In this document: one piece after another, positions 45,562-55,003 of the stretch | Numbering within the stretch: position 1 is the stretch's first letter | How the letters are laid out: every line of letters starts with the position of its first letter | Origin: JACKAQ01 sp020634975 [NCBI: Calditrichia bacterium] | Lineage (GTDB): Bacteria > Calditrichota > Calditrichia > RBG-13-44-9 | Length of the DNA: 64,000 nucleotides | NCBI GenBank assembly: GCA_020634975.1 | Contig: JACKAQ010000001.1 | Span: 1,798,001-1,862,000 of the forward strand | Direction of reading: 5' to 3' | Translations under genes and position numbers: made by a program | Notes under the pieces: model-generated | The model's input: the letters and a program-made list of their open reading frames with translations, nothing else | Databases searched by the model: none | What the model was told of the DNA's origin: nothing

Positions 45562-48183
45562 ATGTTCTTAAAAACGTTACTTTTTTTAGCGATGTGTTTT
45601 GGCATCGCAGCCAGCCAGACAGATGTGGAAAAACGCATCTACAAACCATTGCCGGTCAATCCGCATGCGCCGGAAATCGATGGTAAACTCACCGATGCAA
45701 TCTGGCAAAAAACACCGCGGGATAAAGGATTCCTGCAAACCAGCCCCAACGAAGGCAAACCTGCCAGCCAACCCACCGAATTCATGATTGCTTACGACGC
45801 CAAAAATCTGTATGTCGCGATCGTTTCGCTGGATTCCGTTCCGGAAAAAATAGTGGACAGCATCACCCGGCGGGATCAGGCCGGGGAATCCGATCGAGTG
45901 TTGATTTTACTGGACAGCTTTTTCGACAAACGAACCGCATTCTATTTTGGCGTGAACGCCGCCGGCGTAAAAATGGACGGCGTGATGACCGAGGACGGCG
46001 ATTACGACGACATGAACTGGGACCCGATTTGGGAAGTCGGCACCCGGCGCATTCCCGAAGGTTGGGTTGCGGAAATGCGTATTCCGCTCAGCCAGTTGCG
46101 CTTTGCGGATCGCGAGGAACACACCTGGGGCTTGCAAGTTGCCCGCTATTTTTATCGCAATAATGAATGGTCGATGTGGCAATTTTACCCCTCGTCCGTT
46201 GGCGGATTTGTCAGCTATTTTGGCGAAATGCAGGGAATGACCGGACTGGAAACGCCCCGGCAAATTGAGTTGCTGCCCTATTCGCTCAGCCAGTTCAGCT
46301 TTTTTCCGGATGATCCGGACGACCCGTTTCTGGACGGACGCGATGGCAAAATTGCCGGCGGGCTGGATGGCAAAATCGGCATCACCAGCGATTTAACGCT
46401 CAATTTTACCGTCAACCCGGATTTCGGGCAGGTGGAAGCCGATCCCTCCGAAGTGAACCTCTCCGCTTTCGAAACATTTTTTCAGGAAAAACGACCGTTT
46501 TTTATCGAAGGCAGCAATATTTTTACGTACACCCTCGGTTTTGGCGATGGCTCGGATTCCCGCGAATCGCTGTTTTATTCCCGCCGGTTGGGACGACAAC
46601 CGCAGTACGAACCGGATCTCGGGGATAACGAATACATGCAAATGCCCGACAACACGTCGATTATTGCCGCAGCAAAAGTTACCGGCAAAACCCACAACGG
46701 GCTTTCGATTGGCGTACTGAACGCATTTACCGCACGGGAACGCGCAGCAATCGAGTTGAACGGCGTTCGCCGGAAAGAAATTGTGGAGCCTGCAACCAAC
46801 TATTTCGTCGGACGGTTGCAGAAAGATTTTTCCGAAGGCAACACGTCGATCGGCGGCATCGCGACTGCAACCAATCGCGATATTTCCAGCGAAAACCTCC
46901 GCTTTTTGAACACAGCCGCATACACCGGCGGTTTCGATGTGCGCCACAATTGGCACAACAAAGATTATTGGATAAGCCTGAAAACCGCATTCAGCCGCAT
47001 CGAAGGCGATCCGGAAGCGTTGATTGAAGCGCAAACATCCTCGCGGCGCTATTTCCAGCGCCCGGACGCGCCGCACCTCACGCTGGATTCCACCCGCACA
47101 TCGCTGGACGGACATGCCGGCGCGTTTGGCATCGGCAGATCCAACGGTCATATTCAGGGAATGCTGGGCGGCACCTGGCGCTCACCCGGATTCGAAATTA
47201 ACGATTTGGGATACATGCGCTCCGCGGACCGCATTTTGCAATTTTCGTGGCTGTCCTATCGCGAGTGGAACCCGCAGTGGATTTTCCGGGAATACCGCAT
47301 CAACCTCAACCAGTGGACCGGCTGGAATTTTGACGGCGAACAAACGTTCCGCGGCATGAATGTAAACGGCGGCGGCCGTTTTGCGAACAACTGGCAATTT
47401 TGGGGCGGAACGGAATTGGAAGCCAGCGGACTGGATGCCAGCGGATTGCGGGGCGGCCCGATGCTGCGCTATCAGGGCGCGATTTACAGTTGGTGGAGCA
47501 TCGATTCGGACGATACAAAACCGTTTCAATTTGAAATTGGCGGATTCAACAGCTTTAAAGATGACGACGTTTCCCGATCACGCGAATTTTATGGTGGGGT
47601 TCAGTGGCGACCGGCAAAATCGATGTCGCTATCGTTGCAACCGTTTTTCAACATCAACAAACGTGATTTGCAATATGTTGAAACCACTGAATTTAGCAAC
47701 GCAGATCGCTATATTTTCGCGCGAATCGATCAGAAAACAACCGGTGTCATTGTCCGGTTGAATTACAGCATCACGCCAACATTATCGTTCCAATATTACG
47801 GCCAGCCGTTTGTTTCCGCAGGAAAATACAGCCATTACAAACGCATCACCGATTCACGGGCGGAACGATACGAAGATCGATTTGAAAACATCGATGACGA
47901 AATTTCCAAAAATGATGATGAAGTTTTGATCGACGAAGATGCCGACGGCAACAGCGATTATTCGTTCGAAATTCCCGATTTCAATTTTCAGGAATTTCGC
48001 TCGAATTTAGTGGTTCGATGGGAATTTCGCCCCGGCTCCACAATGTATTTTGTGTGGGCGCAACAGCGCGACGATTCATTTAACAATGGCAATTTTAATT
48101 TCCGGCGCAACGTGGACAGCCTGTTCGGTATCGATCCAGAAAATATTTTTCTGTTGAAATTCAATTACTGGTTCTCGCTGTAA
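45562..48183 (+). CDS. DUF5916 outer-membrane protein with CBM9-like N-terminal domain
   Basis: An 873-residue exported protein. Signal peptide LKTLLFLAMCFGIAASQ. Residues about 25-210 form a CBM9/DOMON-like beta-sandwich (APEIDGKLTDAIWQKTP, FMIAYDAKNLYVAIVSLDS, VAEMRIPLSQLRF). The rest is the DUF5916 barrel: LTLNFTVNPDFGQVEADPSE, LSAFETFFQEKRPFFIEGSN, LFYSRRLGRQPQ, and many alternating amphipathic strands ending in the aromatic LKFNYWFSL expected of an outer-membrane protein. An acidic stretch DDEISKNDDEVLIDEDADG near 795 may bind calcium. Function is unknown; a surface binding or transport role is likely. GAGGTG sets the ATG at 45562. Confidence 0.92.
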   Translation: MFLKTLLFLAMCFGIAASQTDVEKRIYKPLPVNPHAPEIDGKLTDAIWQKTPRDKGFLQTSPNEGKPASQPTEFMIAYDAKNLYVAIVSLDSVPEKIVDSITRRDQAGESDRVLILLDSFFDKRTAFYFGVNAAGVKMDGVMTEDGDYDDMNWDPIWEVGTRRIPEGWVAEMRIPLSQLRFADREEHTWGLQVARYFYRNNEWSMWQFYPSSVGGFVSYFGEMQGMTGLETPRQIELLPYSLSQFSFFPDDPDDPFLDGRDGKIAGGLDGKIGITSDLTLNFTVNPDFGQVEADPSEVNLSAFETFFQEKRPFFIEGSNIFTYTLGFGDGSDSRESLFYSRRLGRQPQYEPDLGDNEYMQMPDNTSIIAAAKVTGKTHNGLSIGVLNAFTARERAAIELNGVRRKEIVEPATNYFVGRLQKDFSEGNTSIGGIATATNRDISSENLRFLNTAAYTGGFDVRHNWHNKDYWISLKTAFSRIEGDPEALIEAQTSSRRYFQRPDAPHLTLDSTRTSLDGHAGAFGIGRSNGHIQGMLGGTWRSPGFEINDLGYMRSADRILQFSWLSYREWNPQWIFREYRINLNQWTGWNFDGEQTFRGMNVNGGGRFANNWQFWGGTELEASGLDASGLRGGPMLRYQGAIYSWWSIDSDDTKPFQFEIGGFNSFKDDDVSRSREFYGGVQWRPAKSMSLSLQPFFNINKRDLQYVETTEFSNADRYIFARIDQKTTGVIVRLNYSITPTLSFQYYGQPFVSAGKYSHYKRITDSRAERYEDRFENIDDEISKNDDEVLIDEDADGNSDYSFEIPDFNFQEFRSNLVVRWEFRPGSTMYFVWAQQRDDSFNNGNFNFRRNVDSLFGIDPENIFLLKFNYWFSL

Positions 48184-48197
48184 TCTTTTGGACGTTT

Positions 48198-48350
48198 TCG
48201 CAACAGAGTCACGGAGGAGCACAGAGTTTTTTTATAAACGAATTAAAAAAATAGTTTCAGAAAAAAAAGCTATTATCATTAAAAACAAATATTTACCAAA
48301 GAATGCTTTACCCTTAACTTCTCTGTGATTCTCTGTGTCTCTGTGGCAAA
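48198..48350. repeat. Dispersed CTCTGTG palindromic element, copy 2
   Basis: Left arm TTCGCAACAGAGTCACGGAG (48198-48217) continuing to GCACAGAG; right arm CTCTGTG at 48321-48327, then CTCTGTGTCTCTGTGGCAAA (48331-48350). The arms are inverted relative to each other around about 95 AT-rich bases. The left arm shares CAGAGTCACGGAG and CACAGAG with the copy at 26363. Confidence 0.78.
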
Positions 48351-48549
48351 AAATTTTGGCGCACAGCATCTGTCATTCACGATAAAATGACATTCGGTTC
48401 TCCCAGCGTTAAAAATACCCGTTTGGAACGCTCACTCTAAACGCATACCCTCTCTTCCGAAAAACAATTTTCCGTCAGCACATTTCTGTGTTATCTTTTA
48501 AACTGTTCACAAATGAATACAAATACAGAAAACGAAACGGAAACAATTC

Positions 48550-50085
48550 ATGGAAAAAGTGCTGATTCTCGATTTTGGTTCGCAATATACCCAACTGATC
48601 GCCCGCAAAACCCGCGAACTGGGCGTGTTTTCGGAAATCCATCCGTTCAATTATTCAATTGATGACATTCGCGCGGATGCACATATTAAAGCGATCATCT
48701 TTTCCGGCGGTCCGTCCAGCGTTTACGCGGATGGCGCACCGCACGCAAACAACGCTATTTTTGAACTTGGCGTGCCGGTTTTGGGCATTTGCTACGGTTT
48801 GCAGCACATCGCGTATTCGATGAAAGGCGCGGTAGACCCGGCGCACAAACGGGAATTCGGCCGCGCGAAACTGCACATCGACGGCGATAATCCGCTGTTT
48901 GCGGGTATCGCATCGCCAACGCAGGTGTGGATGAGCCATGGCGATCACCTCACCAAATTGCCGGAAGGTTTTTCTGCCATCGCCAAAACGGACAATTCGC
49001 CGATCTGCGCCATCGAAAATCGTGATCGGCATATTTACGGCATCCAGTTTCACCCGGAAGTGCACCACACCGAAGCCGGCAAACAAATGCTGCACAATTT
49101 TTTGTTCAACATTTGCGATTTTGCAGGGGATTGGTCGCCGCAATCGTTCATCGAAATGGCGATCCGGCAGATTCGCGAAACCGTTGGCGCAGATCGCGTT
49201 TTACTGGGACTTAGCGGCGGAGTAGATTCCAGCGTTTTGGCGGCGTTGCTGCATCGCGCCATCGGTGATCAGCTTACCAGCGTTTTTGTGGATACCGGGT
49301 TATTGCGGGCAAACGAGGTGGAAGAAGTAAGTTATACTTTCAGGGAAAATTTAGCGCTAAATTTGACCGTTGTCACGGCTGGGCCGGTTTTCCTCGATAA
49401 GTTACGCGACGTAATTGATCCGGAGAAAAAACGCAAGTTGATCGGCCAAACATTCATCGATGTATTTGAAGCAGAAGCCCGCAAAGCCGGCGAATTTCGT
49501 TTTTTGGCTCAAGGCACCCTCTACCCGGACGTCATTGAAAGCGTTTCATTCAAAGGACCGTCCGCAACTATCAAATCCCATCACAACGTTGGCGGATTGC
49601 CGGAACGGCTGAACTTCGAATTGTTAGAGCCGTTTCGCGAATTATTTAAAGATGAAGTGCGCCAGGTTGGACGCGAACTGGGTGTTCCGGAGAACATAAT
49701 CGGACGTCATCCCTTCCCCGGACCGGGTTTGGCGGTAAGAATTATTGGAAAAATTACCGAGACAGATTTAGAGATTTTACAAAAAGCCGATAAGATATTC
49801 ATTGACGCTTTGAAAGCGGCAAATTTATATGATGAAATATGGCAAGCTTTTGCAGTTTTGCTGCCGATACAAACAGTAGGTGTGATGGGCGATGAACGGA
49901 CATACGAAAACGTGCTCGCCCTGCGTGCCGTAACCAGCACAGACGGGATGACGGCCGATTGGTACCCGTTGCCTTACGATTTTCTGGCGGATGTGTCGAA
50001 CAAAATTATCAACGAGGTGAAAGGCATCAATCGAGTGGTTTACGATGTCAGCTCCAAACCGCCGGCAACCATCGAGTGGGAATAA
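48550..50085 (+). CDS. guaA: GMP synthase (glutamine-hydrolysing)
   Basis: A 511-residue enzyme making GMP from XMP, ATP and glutamine. Glutaminase domain first: [20 protein letters not shown], nucleophile Cys in [11 protein letters not shown], His-Glu in [12 protein letters not shown]. Then the ATP pyrophosphatase loop [18 protein letters not shown], and the C-terminal dimerisation domain with [13 protein letters not shown] and [16 protein letters not shown]. Full length, intact frame. It is followed after 106 bases by glmS, another glutamine amidotransferase, in the same direction. Confidence 0.98.
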   Translation: MEKVLILDFGSQYTQLIARKTRELGVFSEIHPFNYSIDDIRADAHIKAIIFSGGPSSVYADGAPHANNAIFELGVPVLGICYGLQHIAYSMKGAVDPAHKREFGRAKLHIDGDNPLFAGIASPTQVWMSHGDHLTKLPEGFSAIAKTDNSPICAIENRDRHIYGIQFHPEVHHTEAGKQMLHNFLFNICDFAGDWSPQSFIEMAIRQIRETVGADRVLLGLSGGVDSSVLAALLHRAIGDQLTSVFVDTGLLRANEVEEVSYTFRENLALNLTVVTAGPVFLDKLRDVIDPEKKRKLIGQTFIDVFEAEARKAGEFRFLAQGTLYPDVIESVSFKGPSATIKSHHNVGGLPERLNFELLEPFRELFKDEVRQVGRELGVPENIIGRHPFPGPGLAVRIIGKITETDLEILQKADKIFIDALKAANLYDEIWQAFAVLLPIQTVGVMGDERTYENVLALRAVTSTDGMTADWYPLPYDFLADVSNKIINEVKGINRVVYDVSSKPPATIEWE

Positions 50086-50191
50086 ACAGCGATTAAAAAT
50101 CAAGGGTCGAAAATAAGAAAATATTCATAAACAGTTTGCCCACGGACAGGGCAACAGAACCAGTTGAGTTCACTAAGGAGGATAAGATTTT

Positions 50192-52027
50192 ATGTGTGGA
50201 ATCGTCGGTTATATTGGTAAACGTGATGCGTACCCGGTGCTTATCGGGGGATTAAAACGATTGGAATATCGTGGCTACGATTCTTCCGGCGTGGCATTGT
50301 TGAAAGAAGGTAAAATTGATGTCAAAAAGCAGGTTGGGAAAATAGCGGCGCTGGAAAAATCCGTCAACGGTACGCCGATGACCGGAAATGTCGGCATCGC
50401 GCACACCCGTTGGGCAACCCACGGTGTTCCGAATCAAACCAATGCTCACCCGCACAGCGATTCTTACGGCGATATCGTGCTGGTTCACAACGGCATTGTG
50501 GAAAATTATGCAACCCTGCGAAAAATGATGATCGAAAAAGGTCACACTTTCCGCACCGAAACTGATACCGAAATTATTGCTCACCTCATCGAAGAAATTT
50601 ACAAACAAGGTGATTCGTCATTTGAGGAAGCCTTCCGCGCTGCACTGCTGGAGCTGGACGGCACTTATGGTCTGGCTGTCATTTCCCGTCACGAGCCGGA
50701 TAAATTATACGTTGCGCGAATGGGCAGCCCGCTGGTGCTGGGTATCGGCGAAGGCGAATATTATGTGGCTTCCGATGCGTCGGCAATTATCGCGCACACC
50801 CGCGACGTCATGTATCTGGAAGATGGCGAGTTCGCAATCATCAGCAAAGATGGCTATGTCACCAAAACCATTCAGAACGAAATCATCAAAAAGAAAATTG
50901 AACGGGTTGAATTCGATCTCGAACGTATCGAAAAAGCCGGTTACGATCATTTCATGCTCAAAGAAATTTATGAGCAGCCCCGCACCGTTGCCGACTGCAT
51001 GCGCGGACGATTGATCGAAGAAGACGGCGTTTCGCACCTCGGCGGATTGAGCCAGATTATGCACAACGTGATGCGCGCCCGCAAAATTTTTGTGACCGCT
51101 TGCGGCACATCCTATCACGCCGGTTTGATTGGCGAATACATGATTGAAGAATATTGCCGCATTCCGGTGGAAGTGGAATATGCTTCCGAATTCCGCTATC
51201 GCGATCCCATTATTGATGATGATAACCTGGTTATCGCCATCAGCCAATCCGGCGAAACAGCCGACACGCTGGCTGCCCTCCGCGAAGCCAAACGCAAAGG
51301 CGCAACGGTAATGGGTTTGGTTAATGTGGTTGGTTCATCCATTGCCCGCGAAACACAGGGCGGCACCTATATTCACGCCGGACCGGAAATCGGCGTGGCT
51401 TCCACAAAAGCGTTCACATCGCAGGTTACGGCACTGGCATTGCTGAACGTGATGATCGCCAGAACCAAAACCATGTCCGCCGAAACCGGTCGCCGCATCG
51501 TTCAGGAAATGAAGGCATTGCCGGAAAAAGTGGAAAAAGCGCTGCAATGCGACGCGCTGATTCAAAAAATCGCCAAAGAATTTAAAGATCGCCCGAACTT
51601 CCTTTATCTGGGTCGTGGATACAACTTCCCGGTTGCGCTGGAAGGTGCTCTCAAACTGAAAGAAATTTCCTACATTCACGCTGAAGGCTATCCGGCTGCG
51701 GAAATGAAACACGGACCGATCGCGTTGATCGACGAAGAAATGCCGGTTGTAGTCATCGCCACAAAAGATAGCACTTACGAAAAAATTATCAGCAATATTG
51801 AAGAAGTGAAAGCCCGGAAAGGCCGTGTCATTGCGGTAGTTTCGGAAGGCGACACAACGCTGGAAAACATGGTGGATTACACGATTCCCATTCCCACCAC
51901 CTTCAACTTCCTGCAGCCGATCATCTCGATTGTGCCGCTGCAATTGCTGGCATATCACATCGCCGTTATGCGCGGCTGCAATGTGGACATGCCCCGGAAT
52001 CTGGCAAAAAGCGTTACTGTCGAATAG
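50192..52027 (+). CDS. glmS: Glutamine--fructose-6-phosphate aminotransferase
   Basis: A 611-residue enzyme making glucosamine-6-phosphate, the entry to peptidoglycan and LPS amino sugars. N-terminal Ntn glutaminase with the processed Cys of MCGIVGYIG, GNVGIAHTRWATHG and AHPHSDSYGDIVLVHNG. Two SIS domains follow (VTACGTSYHAGLIGEYMIEE, AISQSGETADTLAALREAK; LYLGRGYNFPVALEGALKLK). The end MPRNLAKSVTVE is family-typical. AAGGAGG lies ten bases ahead. No glmS ribozyme-like leader is evident in the 106-base gap after guaA. Confidence 0.98.
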   Translation: MCGIVGYIGKRDAYPVLIGGLKRLEYRGYDSSGVALLKEGKIDVKKQVGKIAALEKSVNGTPMTGNVGIAHTRWATHGVPNQTNAHPHSDSYGDIVLVHNGIVENYATLRKMMIEKGHTFRTETDTEIIAHLIEEIYKQGDSSFEEAFRAALLELDGTYGLAVISRHEPDKLYVARMGSPLVLGIGEGEYYVASDASAIIAHTRDVMYLEDGEFAIISKDGYVTKTIQNEIIKKKIERVEFDLERIEKAGYDHFMLKEIYEQPRTVADCMRGRLIEEDGVSHLGGLSQIMHNVMRARKIFVTACGTSYHAGLIGEYMIEEYCRIPVEVEYASEFRYRDPIIDDDNLVIAISQSGETADTLAALREAKRKGATVMGLVNVVGSSIARETQGGTYIHAGPEIGVASTKAFTSQVTALALLNVMIARTKTMSAETGRRIVQEMKALPEKVEKALQCDALIQKIAKEFKDRPNFLYLGRGYNFPVALEGALKLKEISYIHAEGYPAAEMKHGPIALIDEEMPVVVIATKDSTYEKIISNIEEVKARKGRVIAVVSEGDTTLENMVDYTIPIPTTFNFLQPIISIVPLQLLAYHIAVMRGCNVDMPRNLAKSVTVE

Positions 52028-52060
52028 TAATTTTTATTCTCGTCAGAGAAACCTCCCACA

Positions 52061-52092
52061 AAAAAAGCGCCGTGAAATCACGGCGCTTTTTT
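52061..52092 (+). terminator. Intrinsic terminator of glmS
   Basis: AAAAAAGCGCCGTG (52061-52074), loop AAAT, CACGGCGC and six T ending at 52092. Perfect 14-bp symmetry including the tracts. Confidence 0.95.
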
Positions 52093-52160
52093 ATTTTCCC
52101 TAAAAAATTTGGCTCAATTAATTTTTCGATCGTATATTTATTGAAAATGAAGGTTGTCGA

Positions 52161-52398
52161 ATGCCGACAGTTTTGAGAATTGGACCTTATCGTTTTTTCT
52201 TTTTTGCCGGTGACCGGAGCGAACCATTACATATCCATGTTGAACGGGATGGCAACACTGCTAAATTTTGGCTTGATCCTGTCAGAATCCAAAGTAGCGG
52301 AGGGTTTAACCGTCAGGAAATTGGAAAAATTTCAAAAAATAATTTATGAAAATGAAGAATTGTTAATTGAGGCTTGGAATGAGTACTTCAACGATTGA
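52161..52398 (+). CDS. DUF4160 protein (one frameshift)
   Basis: About 79 residues. The DUF4160 opening VLRIGPYRFFFFAGDRSEP and HIHVERDGNTAKFWLDPV is unmistakable. The frame then needs a one-base shift near 52330-52340 (one T too many in ATTTC), after which KIIYENEELLIEAWNEYF ends the protein at 52398. Without repair a 62-residue product stops at 52349. DUF4160 genes are nearly always followed by DUF2442, as here, and the pair has been considered toxin-antitoxin-like; this is not established. Confidence 0.8.
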
Positions 52399-52684
52399 AA
52401 AAATAAATGGAAAAATTATTGATGTCCGCAGTGATAACGATACGCTAACGATCGATTTATCTGATGCCCGAACCATTTCTGTGCCATTAGCCTGGTATCC
52501 AAGATTACTTAACGGGTCCATCGAAGAACGAAAAAAATGGCGTATTATCGGCAACGGAATTGGTATAAATTGGCCGGATCTGGACGAAGATATTAGTCTG
52601 GAAAATATTATTTTAGGTCAACCTTCCGGCGAAAGTCAAAAGTCATTTAAGCGCTGGTTGGTATCTCGTTCAAAAACAAATTGA
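52379..52684 (+). CDS. DUF2442 protein
   Basis: A 101-residue protein whose core (TLTIDLSDARTISVPLAWYP, LLNGSIEERKKWRIIGNG, INWPDLDEDISLENII) is the DUF2442 domain, in which a Trp-Pro-Asp-Leu-Asp motif is diagnostic. ATG 52379 overlaps the DUF4160 end by 20 bases, so they are co-translated. The C-terminal extension FKRWLVSRSKTN is basic, as in members proposed to bind DNA. The stop abuts the convergent patatin gene with no gap. Confidence 0.88.
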   Translation: MSTSTIEKINGKIIDVRSDNDTLTIDLSDARTISVPLAWYPRLLNGSIEERKKWRIIGNGIGINWPDLDEDISLENIILGQPSGESQKSFKRWLVSRSKTN

Positions 52685-53590
52685 TTATTTGGAACGCTGG
52701 CGCGTAAAAATGCGGCGTTTGCCACGGCTGCGCACTTTTATTTCATGTTTAATATCTTCCAGTTGCAGGTTGGCGGTTTCCTCTCCCGCTTTGATAATTT
52801 CCACATACCGGTCAAATTCATACCAATAATATTCGCGGATGGGTGGTTGAATGAGCACTTCCGCGCTATTCTGGATTTCATCCGAAAGCGTGTTTGAAGT
52901 GATCGTTTTCGATCGCAAAATGACTTCGAACACATTTTTGAAATTCAGCTCCGGATGCAAAATCGGGTGAACATCCACCGCGATGATGAAATCCGCACCG
53001 AGATTTCGGGCATGGCGAATTGGCAAATTGTAGGTGATCGCGCCATCAACCAGCATGCGATTTTCGTGCGAAACGGGTGGAAAATAGCCGGGAATGGTGG
53101 CGCTTGCCGTAATCGCTTTACGCATATCGCCTTCGGCGAATAAAAACGGGCTGCCGGAGATCAGATCGGTGGCATTGCAGGCAAATGGAATTTTGGTGTC
53201 TTCAATGTTTCCGGGCGCGATGAGCGACTCGACAGCTTTTTCCAGTCGCTCGGCTTTCAGCAACGCAACTTTTTTGGCGATCAGGTTCATCAGCACCCAA
53301 TCTTTTATGCCATTGGCAAACTGGCGGAGCGTGTCGTCCGATTTTACGTTGCTTTTTTTGAGAAAATCCAGCCCGAGTCCGCGAAATGCCGCTTCGTGCA
53401 TAAATGCGTTTAGCCGTGCTTCCAACGCGTCGCAATCGGGATTTTGGGCGTAAATTCCGCCGATTATCGCGCCGAAGCTGCATCCGACAATCATATCTAT
53501 TTTGATATTTGCTTTTTCCAGCGCTTTTAGTACGCCGACATGCGCCAATCCGCGTGCACCGCCGCCGCTCAACACCAATGCCACTTTCAT
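52685..53590 (-). CDS. Patatin-like phospholipase
   Basis: A 301-residue lipid acyl hydrolase. The oxyanion loop GGGARGLAH, nucleophile elbow GCSFGAIIGG (G-x-S-x-G) and the catalytic Asp in VDGAITYNLPI make a complete Ser-Asp dyad. This is the RssA-like bacterial patatin type, without signal peptide, so cytoplasmic or membrane-associated. ATG 53590 follows GGAG; the longer reading is rejected. Its 3' end touches that of the DUF2442 gene. Confidence 0.94.
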   Translation of the reverse strand: MKVALVLSGGGARGLAHVGVLKALEKANIKIDMIVGCSFGAIIGGIYAQNPDCDALEARLNAFMHEAAFRGLGLDFLKKSNVKSDDTLRQFANGIKDWVLMNLIAKKVALLKAERLEKAVESLIAPGNIEDTKIPFACNATDLISGSPFLFAEGDMRKAITASATIPGYFPPVSHENRMLVDGAITYNLPIRHARNLGADFIIAVDVHPILHPELNFKNVFEVILRSKTITSNTLSDEIQNSAEVLIQPPIREYYWYEFDRYVEIIKAGEETANLQLEDIKHEIKVRSRGKRRIFTRQRSK

Positions 53591-53719
53591 TCCAAAACTC
53601 CACAATTCTTTGAATACAACCATTGAAACGCAATCAGTGCGGTTTAGTTGCGTTATTTCCCTTTATTCATTCGTCGGCAGATTTTCGTGGCATCTGAAAT
53701 ATTTGTCGTGGCTTTTCGC

Positions 53720-54724
53720 TTATTCCCGGACGCTGAACAATGACGGATTTGGATCCGATTGAAAGCCAATAACCTTGTTTTTCACCGGAGAAACGGTTTT
53801 AAGATACGCGTAAATTGCTCCAAGGTCTTCTTCGCTCATACCTGCATACATTGTCCAGGGCATTATTGTATTGAATTCATTGATGGAAACCACCGGTGAT
53901 TGATAGCTGGAATCCGCATACTGTTTGAAACGATTAATAAATTTCGATTTGCTCCAGGTGCCTATCCCTGTTTCAACATCCGGGGTGATATTTGCCGAAT
54001 ACACCACGCCGTTCGGGATACGAAATTCAAAACCGCCGGCATAATTCATACCGGGTAACGGTTCGCCCTTTTCCATCGGCGTGTGGCAATCACCACACGA
54101 TGCAACAGTAATCAAATATTTGCCATAAGCTACTGTATCTGCCGGGTTTGGCTTTGGTTGCGGATCAGCAGGTGCAGGCATTGTCCGGACAATTAAATTG
54201 AGCGGGAAATTTAATTTTGTAAGCGGAACCTTATTTTCTATCGGCGCCAGACTGCGGATATACGCGACGATTGCATGCACATCTTCCGTGCTGAGTTTTG
54301 CGTAATTCGGATACGGCATTAGCGGAAACAATGGTCTGCCCTCCCGGTTGACGCCCGTTGTAAACGCCCGGATCAACTCGCCGTCCGTCCAGTGACCAAT
54401 GCCAGCCGGCGTTATATTTGGCGCATACAACGTACCCGGAAAACCGGCTTCTTCCGGAAAAACTTCGCCGCCTTTACCTTCTGTTCCGGTAACCAGCGGA
54501 CCGGCAAAAGCATTCCAATCCCTGGTTGAATGGCAATCCATGCACACCGCAACATTATGCGCGAGATATCGCCCGCGTTCTATTTTTTCCGGTGTGCTGT
54601 CTATTGAAATTTCCAATGCAGATGGCACATAGGGATATGCTGTATTCAAATATATATAACCGCCAATACCTGCAACAATAACGAGCAGAACTAGAGCCGC
54701 AACAATCTTTCCAAACATTTTCAT
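53720..54724 (-). CDS. Dihaem cytochrome c
   Basis: A 334-residue exported cytochrome. One N-terminal anchor helix (IVAALVLLVIVAGIGGYIYL) and two class I cytochrome c domains, each with a haem site: CMDCH at about 61 and CGDCH at about 212. Each has a later Met-bearing region (LFPLMPYPNYAKLSTEDV and TIMPWTMYAGMSEEDL) that can supply the sixth ligand. TPEKIERGRYLAHNVAV is typical of the alcohol-dehydrogenase-type cytochrome subunit. It is probably an electron carrier to a terminal oxidase or from a periplasmic dehydrogenase; no such partner is in the window. GGAG sits five bases ahead of the ATG. Confidence 0.94.
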   Translation of the reverse strand: MKMFGKIVAALVLLVIVAGIGGYIYLNTAYPYVPSALEISIDSTPEKIERGRYLAHNVAVCMDCHSTRDWNAFAGPLVTGTEGKGGEVFPEEAGFPGTLYAPNITPAGIGHWTDGELIRAFTTGVNREGRPLFPLMPYPNYAKLSTEDVHAIVAYIRSLAPIENKVPLTKLNFPLNLIVRTMPAPADPQPKPNPADTVAYGKYLITVASCGDCHTPMEKGEPLPGMNYAGGFEFRIPNGVVYSANITPDVETGIGTWSKSKFINRFKQYADSSYQSPVVSINEFNTIMPWTMYAGMSEEDLGAIYAYLKTVSPVKNKVIGFQSDPNPSLFSVRE

Positions 54725-54915
54725 ATGAACTCCGCAGTTTATAAATGTATTTGAATGCCATTAGCAATGGCTTAATTGGGATAGATTTTTAAAGCTTTCG
54801 AAATTACTAAATTTCATACATAAAAGCCAAATTTGTATCACAGCGGACGATGTTTTTTTTGAAATAATAATCGATGGGCAGTCTGTTTCAGGAATTGCGA
54901 ACGGATGTTTTGCCA

Positions 54916-54944
54916 AATAAAAAAGGCGGGTAAAACCCGCCTTT
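54916..54944 (-). terminator. Intrinsic terminator of the hsp20 genes
   Basis: Read on the minus strand, AAAGGCGGGT pairs with ACCCGCCTTT (forward 54922-54931 and 54935-54944), followed by a T-run (forward A's 54918-54924). It lies 60 bases after the second hsp20 stop. Confidence 0.9.
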
Positions 54945-55003
54945 GTGAGGTGCATGAGGTGTTTAATGTAACGTGAGAAGCGATGGCATTTTCAACCGCT
55001 TGA

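Noticed and set aside
50086-50191. glmS ribozyme ahead of glmS
   Set aside because: The leader is only 106 bases after guaA and shows none of the paired structure or conserved cores I would expect.
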